Source of the DNA: Baylisascaris procyonis
Taxonomy: Eukaryota; Nematoda; Chromadorea; Rhabditida; Ascarididae
Length of the DNA stretch: 64,000 bases
Reading direction: 5' to 3'
Assembly (NCBI GenBank): GCA_037389465.1
Contig: JAZARR010000270.1
Coordinates: 146,501 to 210,500, forward strand
Part shown: in pieces, positions 10,880 to 19,611 of the stretch
How positions within the stretch are numbered: position 1 is the stretch's first letter
How the letters are laid out: every line of letters begins with the position of its first letter
Program-made: the position numbers and the translations under genes
Notes under the pieces: model-generated
The model's input: only the letters and a program-made list of their open reading frames with translations
Database searches by the model: none
Told to the model about the DNA's origin: nothing

Positions 10880-10905
10880 CATTTGGGGGCTCAGCCGGTG
10901 ATCGA
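10880..10905 (+). promoter_or_regulatory. Candidate primer binding site of BEL element A
   Basis: Directly after the LTR comes TGGGGGCTCAGCCGG (from 10884), kept identically in element B next to its LTR. It resembles the TGGGGGCTC start of tRNA-Pro primer sites in retroviruses. The actual primer tRNA is not proven. Confidence 0.6.
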
Positions 10906-10956
10906 AATTTGGGTTCTCAGCAATGTCGCTAATGGGACTCTACGCTCTACCAATTA

Positions 10957-12030
10957 ACGAATATTGACTCTAAGCTTCGCACACCTGCCGGCGAGAATCT
11001 CACCACCGCCGATTCTCCGGGCTCTCCTCCGGCTGTTTCTTCCACACATGCACATGTCACCTCAACTATAAGCGCTCCATATTTGCAGTTACCTCAGTTG
11101 GAACTACTCTATTTTCGAGGAGACCCGCTACTATGGCCTATGTTTTGGGCCTCTTTCCAACACTCAGTCGACGAGGCCCCTATTCCAACCATACACAAAT
11201 TATCGTACCTTCTCAGTACCCTTGAGGGTGAAGCGGCCCGAACTGTTGCCGGATACGCGTTCAACGAGAACAATTACTCAGTTATCAAAGAAGCATTAAT
11301 GCAGCGCTATGGCAATCTCAACGCACTTCGTCGTGCCCTGCATCTACAGGTGCAAGCACTCAAACCAATGGAACGCAATTCCTTCAACGACAATGCGAAC
11401 GCAATTCTCACGATCGTGCGCCAATTGAAGGAGATGGGTGAACAAATCAACAATCCTCTCCTCGAGACAATAATCGGGAGCAGGCTGTCGAATTCAGTTT
11501 TGATGGAAATGTACAAGGAGAATGAGTGTAGCCCAGGATGGAATGTCGAATCCTTATGCTCGCATCTACAAACAGCACTTCGAATTCAGGAGCAGCTCAG
11601 ATGGTCACAAGATCGCTCAATCAAACGAAAAGACGAAGAAGCTGCTTCGACCAGGGAAAAGACCGGGGAAACATCAGCGTTTACTTCAGTCCAGAAACGT
11701 CAACCTCAAACTAGCTCAAATTGCAAGGATCGACAACAAAACGCTATAAGGAACAAAGAACCGCCGCCGTGTCCCTTTTGCAATGCTCATCACTGGGCAG
11801 CATTGTGTATTCGATTTCAAGATACCGAAGGACGCAGGAATCGCGCAAAGAAACTCAAACTCTGTCTTCGCTGCCTCCGCAAGGGCCACTACGCCGAGAG
11901 TTGTGCATTTCGACGACCGTGTTATTACTGCCGCAGTACCAATCATCATCAAGCGCTTTGTAATTCTAAGACAAAGCGCACCGAATTCAAGGATTCTCTA
12001 GGAGTCAATGCGCCGAGGGAAACAGTCAAC
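10957..12030 (+). pseudogene. BEL gag remnant with three zinc knuckles
   Basis: Gag packages element RNA. The frame is open from about 10957 with no ATG. Comparison with element B shows that about 70 or more N-terminal residues and part of the leader are deleted here. The conserved capsid-like region includes FRGDPLLWPMFWASF and LMQRYGN. Three Cys/His motifs follow near 11770-11960: CPFCNAHHWAALC, then CLRCLRKGHYAESC and CYYCRSTNHHQALC, the last two matching CX2CX4HX4C nucleic-acid-binding knuckles. After about 11980-12030 the real product continues in another frame, the first of several frameshifts. The original frame stays open by chance to 12339. Confidence 0.88.
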
Positions 12031-12453
12031 AGACTACTGACTCCGCTGAAGCCAGTTATGCGACGCTCGATCGAAGGTCGACCACTGAGAATACTTCGAA
12101 CAACAACGAACGAGTTTTGTTGCTCACGGCTACAGCAGAAGTCAGTAATCCGCGTTCCTCCCTTCAGAGCAAAGCTATTACTCTTCTCTTCGACACCGGC
12201 AGTGATCGCACATTCATCACTGCGGAACTCGCACACCAACAGAAGTCACCTACTATGGCAAAAAAGCGGTTGGCTATCAACGGTTTCGGAGCAACGCCCG
12301 TTCAGACGTTTTCCACCAGTGTGGTGCAGCTTCTATTGAACAATCAACAACGGGAACCAATTCCAATTACTGCACACGTGGTTCCTAAGCTTATACAGCC
12401 AATTATGAGTTCAAATACCGGCAAACGTTCCTCTGCAACAAGACGTTGTACAG
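12031..12453 (+). pseudogene. BEL aspartic protease region
   Basis: The frame shows LLFDTGSDRTFI, the DTGS active site of a retroviral-type aspartic protease (Asp codon at 12192). It continues as the BEL-type protease/DUF1758 region to about 12420, where the sequence moves to another frame. The family cleaves the gag-pol polyprotein. This copy is interrupted at both ends by frame changes. Confidence 0.82.
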
Positions 12454-13600
12454 TTGTGTACACATGCCGAAACTACATCACTTCTAATTGGAATAGACCA
12501 ATTGAGCGAACTCGTCGATCTCTCCTCTGCTCAGAAATTGCCATCAGGTTTCACTTTGCTCAAGTCCTCAGTTGGCCCTCTCTTATGCGGAAAAGGCCAG
12601 CTGCTACCAGCGACGGACTCTTACTACTCAACGTCTTCTACAGCGCTACCTATTCTAACGAATGATCCTATAGAAGACTTCTGGAAACTGGAACTTATTG
12701 GTATCACAGAGGATCCAACGATTACAGACGACGATGTGGCCTTACAAAGGTTCGAGGACACCACTGAGTTCGTGGCTGGCGGTTACAGTGTTGGGTGGCC
12801 ATGGAAAGACAATGTTCACTTCTACGACAACCACGCACTTTGTTTTCAAAGAGTCACTTCGACCATCAAGCGTTTGCAGTTAAACAAGAATTTCTCCTAC
12901 AATGTGACAAACTTCTGAAGGACCAATTAGAGGCGGGCATCATGGAGGACGTTACGGACAAGCCGGAACAAAACCGTACATACTACGTGCCCGTTCAAGC
13001 TGTCGTAAAACCAACAAGTAAGACGACGAAAATTCGACTCGTTTACGACGCTTCGAGCAAAACGAGAAAGAGCGGTCACAGTTTGAATGAAGCGATCCTA
13101 CGAGGACCCGTGCATCTACCTGATTTGAAGGAATTTTGCTGCGATTTCGAGTCCCAAAGGTGATAGTCATAGGAGATTGGGAGAAAGCCTTTCTACAAAT
13201 CGGCTTGAAAGAAAGCGATCGCGACTCTACACGCTTCCTGTGGCTGAGGAATCTGAACAAACAGCCAACGGAGGACAATCTACGCATATTTCGTTTCGCG
13301 AGAATCCCATTTGGCGTGATTGCCTCACCCTCTCTTCTCGCGACCAAAATTCGCCATCATCTCAAGCTTCACAAAAATTCAATTGTTGCAGAGGAGCTGC
13401 TCCACAACATGTATGTGGACAATATCATGTTGACAGCAGCAACTGTGACGAGGCTGCACAGAAGAACGAAGCGAGCAAAAAGCTATTTCAAATTGCGGGA
13501 AGGAATCTGCGACAGTTAAATTCGAATTCCGCAACGCTTCGAGAACGCTGGAAGGTAGAAGATCGCCAAAGTGAGACAAATACCAGAATTCTTGGGGTCT
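12454..13600 (+). pseudogene. BEL/Pao reverse transcriptase region, frameshifted
   Basis: LLIGIDQ ... LPSGF ... GPLLCGKG and FWKLELIGI are the protease-RT linker typical of Pao elements. RT motifs follow in three frames: VRLVYDAS-like KIRLVYDASSKTR near 13030, GDWEKAFLQIGL near 13170, RIPFGVIASPSLLA near 13305, and the catalytic box MYVDNIML at 13409-13432. The box reads YVDN and not YxDD. Frame changes occur near 12840, 13140 and 13500. In an intact element this enzyme copies element RNA to DNA. Confidence 0.88.
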
Positions 13601-14412
13601 CATGGAACTTAGAAACCGACCAAATCTCCTTTACATTCAAGGAGTTTGAGTTCAGTGGCATCACAAAACGAACGCTACTATCATGGATAGCCAGCATATT
13701 CGACCCGCTTGGATATCTTACACCAGCAACACTACCGATCAGAGTATTCATCCAATCTCTCTGGCGCAGCGAGTACGGATGGGACGAGGCGCTCAAGAAA
13801 GCGGAGTTTCAACGGGCAAGCGCACTTGTTCAAGGATGGTATAGTCAAGCTAAGATTATCAAGCGGCAAATTGGACAACCGAAATTTCTTCATTGCTTCG
13901 TCGACGCCTCTAAACAGCGTACGCGTCCGCAATATTCACTACCTCCGCAGAAGGTTCTTCTCTTGTCATGTCAAGGAATCGTCTAGCGCCCAACAAAGGT
14001 ATGAAAATTGCACGTCTCGAACTCCTGGCAATTCTCATAGGTTCCCGACTGCTCGACTACGTTAGCAAACAAATGAACCTAAATGTCCCACTATACTTGT
14101 GGTCTGACAGTCAAATTGCTTTATCTTGGGTAATCTCCAATAACGAGCAAGATCGATTTGTCAGGAACCAAGTATAAAAAATCAAAGCTGTGAAGAATGT
14201 TCAATTTCGCTTCGTACCAGGGGACCTGAATCCGGCAGACCTAGCAACACGAGGTCTCAAACCTGAAGAGCTCATTCATAACTTACAATGGTGGCACGGG
14301 CCCTCCTTTATATTAAAGACACCTGACGATTGGCCTGATCAAACTGGACAACCAACTGACTCAAATATCATAAGTGACCTCGTAGCTGTCGAGAGCACCA
14401 TTTTGGGATACT
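13601..14412 (+). pseudogene. BEL RNase H (Pao/A17-type) region
   Basis: LGVSWN, then TKRTLLSWIASIFDPLGYLT and SLWRSEYGWDE mark the Pao connection domain. KIARLELLAILIGSRL and LWSDSQIALSWV mark RNase H, which removes the RNA strand during reverse transcription. A frame change lies around 13920-13970 and a TAA stop at 14175-14177 splits the RNase H frame. VPGDLNPADLATRG follows in the same frame, up to a stop at 14412-14414. Confidence 0.87.
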
Positions 14413-14416
14413 AGAG

Positions 14417-15917
14417 GTGCAGCATCCACCTCAGCACATTTTTAATGCTGAACGTCAGCAGTGGAAGCGTCTTCTAAGAACTGCAGCAACCGCACTGGGA
14501 TTCCTTCGGAAAATGAGTAAGCCTAACACGTCCGCCTGTTGGATGGAAATAAGCGCGACAGGAACATTTTCTGTAGACGATCTCAACACAGCGGAAAGAT
14601 GCCTCATTCAAGACGCTCAGAAGGCTGTCAGTGAAGCTGAAATCGATTCTTTCGAGATGACCTACATTGATGGTGTTTATACGTGCGGAGGAAGAGTGAT
14701 AACCTCCAGATTGCCAGAAGCGTCAATCCGTCCAACCTTCCTGCCGAAGCATAGTGCTCTGACTCGTCTGCTGATCTTAGAAACACACAAACGACTTGCT
14801 CACGCTGGATCTGCTCAAACACTCAATACAATGAGACAACGATTCTGGATCCCTCAAGGAAGAGCAACCGTCCAAAGAACGATCAACCGTTATTGCATGG
14901 ACTGTCGACGTTGGCACGCGCGACCTTCCGACTTCCGGCGTTTCCACCATTACCAGCAGCTCGGACCATTCCTGGAAAGCCTTTCGATGATGTCGGACTT
15001 GACTATTTCGGACCCGTTCATGTCAAAAGCAAGAGCGTCAAGGAAAAGGCGAAAGGTGGAACAAAACGTTGGATAGCACTTTTCACGTGCCTCTGGTCGC
15101 GAGCTGTTCATCTCGAGGTCGTCTTTGACTGTTCGAGCGAAGCCTTCCTACTAAGCCTACGTCGATTCATAGCCCGGAGAGGTCAACCGAGATCAATACT
15201 CTCTGACAACGCTTCTACATTCCTTCTCTCAGAAAGGGCGACTGATCAGATCTTAAACAAAATTCAGTGGAGACATATCACAGAAAGAGCTCCATGGCAG
15301 GGAGGTATTTACGAGAGAATGGTTCAGATCACGAAGAAAGCCCTTCGACGAATGATTGGCAAAGCTCTCATTGACGGCGAACTTCTTCAAGCATTACTAA
15401 CTGAGTGCGAAGCTGTGGTCAACTCAAGGCCCCTGACATATGTCGATAAGGAGTCACTGCAAGTGATTCGACCAATCGATTTTATCACTCCCGTGCCAAA
15501 CAGGGCAATAGAAGTCGTCGCAAGAACAGAAACAGACAAGGATATCGGAGGGGAGTACTACCCGACAATCAACAACCGTGACAAGCCCCTGGTTGCATGG
15601 TCAGAATCCAACAGATTCGTTCAACGATTCTGGAAGGTCTGGGAGACCGATTATCTACTCGCAATACGAGAACGCTCGCAACGACAACATCGGGCCCCGA
15701 GGTCAGTCAATGCAAATGAGCCTCGAGTAGGTCACGTGGTGCTTATTCACGACGAGACGAAACCAAGGGCCCTTTGGAAACTTGGCATTATTACAAAACT
15801 AATGGAGGAAACAGACGGAAAATTCGCTTTGCCGAACTTCAATGCGGCTCTCAACGAACAATCAGCCGTCCATTAAACCTCCTTTTCCCACTCGAAATCA
15901 CTGCCAATGACGCTTAG
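14417..15917 (+). pseudogene. BEL integrase with DDE core and C-terminal domain
   Basis: The H2C2 zinc-binding region (HKRLAHAG ... YCMDCRRW) occurs near 14785-14915. A frame change near 14930 leads into the core: LDYFGPV (Asp codon 15001), ILSDNAS (Asp 15205) and PWQGGIYERMV (Glu 15313), giving the exact D35E spacing of 36 codons. RVGHVVLIHDE and ALWKLGIITKL mark the C-terminal DUF5641-type domain. Another frame change near 15835 leads to RPLNLLFPLEI, the usual BEL pol end, with a TAG at 15915-15917. The catalytic triad itself is intact. Confidence 0.9.
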
Positions 15918-16463
15918 AGCCCGGAGCAGGAAGAGTCTGGTAATTCGGAACACCATGAAGACGTTAATCCGGGCAAGGAACACCAATCCTCAGTTTACGG
16001 AGGGTCACTCACCCGTTCTAAGGCGCGCCAGCTCGGTGTAAATCTCTCGGTCATAACTTATTTCATGTTAATTTTCGCTGCCAGCAGTATAATAAATGCC
16101 ATATCGGCGCAATCGCAATACAACGCACCGAAAGCTGTAGTGCAACTGAGATATCCTTGTCTTCGAAACTGTAATTCAGAGATCACGATCTCGACAAAGG
16201 CCACAATTTACAACCGTGTGCACGTTTTAATTCCAGCCCTATCCTACACCAACATTTCTCGCCTAACGTGCACAAACTCATTTCGCCGCGGGGCTCTACA
16301 ACTGCAACTTCGACTGCCAGAGTTAGACAAAGGAACAGAACTGCAGAAAGCGGCACGAGGTCATAAATTGAATGGAAGAGCGGAGAATAAACGAGAAATG
16401 AATTTTCTTCACAAGGGACAACGATTCTTCGAAAACCATAACAACGAGAACGACAAAACCTTC
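15918..16463 (+). pseudogene. Env-like or pol-tail ORF of BEL element A, truncated
   Basis: Directly after the pol TAG, in the same frame, translation stays open through SLTRSKARQL to a methionine at 16065. There MLIFAASSIINAISAQ looks like a signal peptide or membrane anchor. A Cys-containing stretch (YPCLRNC) follows, then a low-similarity tail running into the polypurine tract. Some nematode BEL elements (Tas, Cer7 type) carry an envelope gene at this place. At about 130 residues after the Met this would be a severely deleted one. No glycoprotein domain can be recognised, so the env assignment rests on position and the hydrophobic segment. Confidence 0.4.
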
Positions 16464-16472
16464 GGCGGGGAG
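16464..16472 (+). promoter_or_regulatory. Polypurine tract of BEL element A
   Basis: GGCGGGGAG lies just before the 3' LTR. This is the plus-strand priming position in LTR elements. Confidence 0.7.
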
Positions 16473-16725
16473 TGTCGAGAAGAATCGATTCCTAAGCATA
16501 CCAGGATACCGTTTTCTGCTGGCGCTGATAAGATTCACAAAATTTCCCTTTCAAAGGCGTTTGGATTTAGAAATGCTCATTTCTCAGGTTTGTGAATTCT
16601 ACAAAACAAAATGCAAATTATCCGTCAAAGAATTTGCCTGAGTAAACCGTATATAAGCACCCCTCTATGTCAATAAATTCATTGGTTGGTTCATTCGTTG
16701 GATCATCAACACCGCGTCTTCGCCA
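16473..16725 (+). repeat. 3' LTR of BEL element A (253 bp)
   Basis: Aligns end to end with 10591-10879 apart from one missing 36-bp tandem unit. TATATAA at 16650-16656 and AATAAA at 16672-16677 are kept. It ends CGCCA at 16725. Confidence 0.92.
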
Positions 16726-17689
16726 TAGAGGTTGCTTTGTCAGCCTTTCGTTTAATTGAGCGATCTTGTGACCATTTGAGCTGCTCCTGAATTCGAAGTG
16801 CTGCTTGTAGGTACGAGCATAAGGATTCGACATTCCATCCTGGATTACGCTACTTTTTTGTATATTTCCATCAAAACGGAATTCGCCAGCTTGCTGTCGA
16901 TTATTGTCTCGAGGAGAGGATTGTTGATTTGTTCACCCATCTCCTTTAATTGGCGCACGATCGTGAGAATTGCGTTCGCATTGTCGTTGAAGGAATTGCG
17001 TTCCATTGGTTTGAGTGCTTGCAGCTGTAGATGCAGGGCACGACGAAGTGCGTTGAGATTGCCATAGCGCTGCATTAATGCCTCTTTAATAACTGAGTAA
17101 TTGTTCTCATTGAGCGCGTATCCGGGAACGGTTCGAGCCGCTTCATCCTCAGGGAGACTGAGAAGGTACAACAGCTTGTGCACCTTTGGAATAGGAGCTT
17201 CGTCGACTGAGTGTTGGAATGAGGCCCAAAACACGGGCCACAGTAACGGGTCTCCTCGAAAATGGAGTAGTTCCAACTGAGGGAATCGTAGATTTGGAGC
17301 GTTTGCTGTTGAGGAGACACGTGCGGGTGTGGGAGAAACAGCGGAAGGAGAGCGGGGAGAGTCAACCGTGGTGAGATTCCCGCCAGCTGATGTGTGAAGT
17401 ATGGAGTCAATATTCGTCAAATTTACGTCGATTTGATCGATGAGATCGCGGGCTTCCGCCACACGTGAAAAGAAGCCCGTTGGATCGGTGATTGCATGAC
17501 AATACGCTTCCTGATCTGCTTGATCAGCTTTACCCAACGCCTTCCTCCAGGCTTGGTCGAGTGCAGATATTTCATCGATTTGGCGTGTGGAGTGCGTGAG
17601 CATAAATGGTACTTCTGACGGAGGTCGAACAAGTAGGCCCGCAAAATTTCGAGAGCTGCCGGGCTTTGAAGGTCGAGCTTTGGCACCAT
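16726..17689 (-). pseudogene. BEL gag, N-terminal half (element B)
   Basis: On the minus strand a frame starts at 17689 (MVPKLDLQSPAALEILRAYL), changes frame near 17600 and continues as 17603-16845, 252 codons. It includes FRGDPLLWPVFWASF, LMQRYGN and MERNSFNDNANAI, nearly the same as A. A stop follows at 16845-16847. Similarity to A resumes in another frame down to 16726, where the element is cut. B keeps the N-terminal segment (about 110 residues before the FRGDP motif) that A has largely lost. Confidence 0.85.
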
Positions 17690-17811
17690 CTCGATGGTGT
17701 GGTGGAGCCTCTTCGCAAGGGCTTGGATTGGCAGAGCGTACAGTCCCGTTAATTACATCTCTGAGCCCCCCAATTGGCGATCAGGATGAGATTTGGCAGT
17801 TGGAGCGCTTT

Positions 17812-17836
17812 CGTTCACCGGCTGAGCCCCCAAATA
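17812..17836 (-). promoter_or_regulatory. Primer binding site of BEL element B
   Basis: On the minus strand TGGGGGCTCAGCCGG follows the LTR after a few bases, as in A. This supports its identity as the tRNA primer site. Confidence 0.6.
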
Positions 17837-18124
17837 TGGCCAAAACGCGATGTTCATAATCCAATGAAGGAAACAACCAATGAATTAATTGACATAGAGC
17901 GGTGCTTATATACAGTTTACTTAGGCAAATTCTTTAACAGATAATTTGTATTGCTTTAGACAAATTCTTTGATGGATAATTTGCATTTTGTTTTGAAGAA
18001 TTCACAAACCTGAGAAATGGGCATTCTAAATCCAAACGACTTTGAAAGGGAAATTTTGTGAATCTTATCAGCGCCAGGCGACAGCGGCATCTTCGATATG
18101 CTTCGGAGTCCATTGTTCTCGACA
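17837..18124 (-). repeat. 5' LTR of BEL element B (288 bp)
   Basis: Reverse complement of the A LTR, from TGTCGAGAAC at 18124 to TTGGCCA at 17837. It contains both 36-bp tandem units and a TATATAA box (17906-17912 on the minus strand). The AATAAA of A reads AATTAA here, so the poly(A) signal is altered. Confidence 0.9.
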
Positions 18125-18185
18125 ACATGTAGATATGTGTAATATGTATAGCTTTGTGTAAAATGATCTGAAGGCGTGAGTCTAT

Positions 18186-18219
18186 TCTATTTAATACAGA
18201 AGTCTATTTAATACAGAAG
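18186..18219 (+). repeat. 17-bp tandem duplication
   Basis: TCTATTTAATACAGAAG occurs twice head to tail, at 18186-18202 and 18203-18219. Confidence 0.85.
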
Positions 18220-19337
18220 ATCACTAATTATTTTCACATTTGGCAAACGTTTTCGGCTCCACCGTTTGATTGATCGTTCGGGTTTTTTGCCGATCACATT
18301 GTATGGTGGAGCTTTCCAGATCTATAAAAATTCGTCCGTGTTTGCGGCTCCGAGCCATTTTCATGGTTAAGCATTTTTGCTCATATCTTTTTGTTACATA
18401 GGTGAATTTTTAATTTCTTTTTTTCTTGGATTTGCGGGTTTAGGAGACAGTTTTTGAGGTGGGTGCGGATTTGTGAAAAAAATTCTGGATATGAAAAATT
18501 TTCCGGAATTGCTTTAAAATGTATGAGGAGTAATCCGGAAACTTTTATTATTTCGTTATTTCTTGTAGTTTTTGTCAGATTTTTATGGGACCTCTTAGGA
18601 ATTTTGGTGCCGACTTGCCGGTGAAGGAGCGTTGTGGACATTTGATAATCCGGAAGAGATATCCGCTGCGGAACCGGAAAATTGATTTCTGCCCATATTT
18701 CGCTTCCGGACACATGAATCGGGGGGAAATTTTTTTGTTTCGCATCGTTTGGGAGTGGCTACTGGACTGCTGAAAAAATTTCCCCCTAGCGTTGAAAAAA
18801 GTTGGCAAAATGCCGACTTCACTTTTATAACTTTCCCTCTTGCTCGCACAGTTTACTCATCTATTACAACTTTTCATCCCTTTTCAAGCTGATTCAAACA
18901 TATCACTTTGGTTTTGCTCCGATCCACGCTTTCCAGGACACTCGGAAAATTTGTTATTTTTGGCCATAAATTTTTACCGGAGAGACGCGCACGTCGCGCC
19001 ATTCGACGCCGCAGGCAACTTTCTTTCCAACGGTTTATAACATGCCTAGGCTATCTCTAGGGAAATACTGGAAAACGCATCTGGCCGCGAAATAGTACAC
19101 TAAAGTGAGAGAGTCAGAAAAATAGAACCTCGCGCGTTTATAACTCGGCCAATTTTTGATGGATTTTAACGCCAATTTCCTTATTCGAATCACTATTTAA
19201 TTCTCTTTCGAATGATGTATAAAGCTGTTGGGTTTTTTTGGAAACTAGATGATAAAAGAATAAAAATATAATTCACAGTGCAATTTAACAGAGAATGAAT
19301 TTGCTCCATAGCAACAACTGCATCCAGAGCAGAGCAG

Positions 19338-19386
19338 GGCCGAGGGGGCGGCAACCCCGCGCGGGGGGTTCATGGGGCGGAGCCCC
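19338..19386. repeat. GC-rich palindromic island
   Basis: Within AT-rich sequence about 50 bases are nearly all G or C. It contains the perfect 12-bp palindrome CCCCGCGCGGGG (19355-19366), extendable as AACCCC ... GGGGTT, and a hairpin GGGGCGGAGCCCC (19374-19386). Origin unknown; a transposon end or an insertion from another source are possibilities. Confidence 0.7.
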
Positions 19387-19611
19387 TTACCTTAACATAA
19401 GTACTGAAATAAAAAATATTTACTTCATAGGTTCGTATCGTCACCTACTCCGATCAACGTAGGTTCTATTTGCTTCTTCCTGCTGCATTCTTTTTTCTTG
19501 GTTTATTTTTTGCATGGTTCTTCAATAATGTGTATTTTTCGAATTCATTTTTCGAATATTCGTTCACTTAAAAAATTAAAATATGTAAAATTTCTATTGA
19601 AATGTAATGTA

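Larger units (their letters stand above)
10591..16725 (+). mobile_element. BEL/Pao LTR retrotransposon A, full-length but inactive
   Basis: The element runs LTR - primer binding site - gag - protease - RT - RNase H - integrase - env-like tail - polypurine tract - LTR, the standard BEL/Pao order. Both LTRs begin TGTCGAGAAG and end CGCCA. Gag lacks its N-terminus relative to neighbouring copy B, and pol changes frame at least six times and carries in-frame stops, so it cannot make its proteins. No target-site duplication is visible: the left flank ends AAAAG, and the right flank starts TAGAG inside another BEL copy. By eye the LTRs differ at about 19 positions over 253 aligned bases plus one 36-bp indel, so the insertion is not recent. 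Confidence 0.93.
16726..18124 (-). mobile_element. BEL/Pao retrotransposon B, truncated, opposite orientation
   Basis: A second member of the same family reads on the minus strand: 5' LTR (18124 down to 17837), primer binding site, leader, and gag down to 16726, where it stops at a point equivalent to about 11645 in A. Everything from the gag zinc knuckles to the 3' LTR is missing. The break coincides exactly with the end of the 3' LTR of A, so A probably inserted into B and the other part of B was then lost, or the two were joined by recombination. Confidence 0.88.
18125..19611. other. AT-rich spacer between the BEL elements and the satellite
   Basis: No gene is supported. A minus-strand frame at 18381-18713 (110 codons) has no motif and an AT-driven composition. 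The stretch contains a short tandem duplication (18186-18219) and a GC-rich palindromic island (19338-19386). Confidence 0.6.

Noticed and set aside
16618..16833. Minus-strand ORF across the A/B junction
   Set aside because: It is a shadow frame over the 3' LTR of A and the out-of-frame gag of B. A matching shadow exists at 11522-11749.
19374..19392. Helitron 3' terminus at the GGGGCGGAGCCCC hairpin
   Set aside because: A hairpin is present but the required CTRR end at the right distance is not found, and no 5' TC end or Rep/helicase sequence is present.
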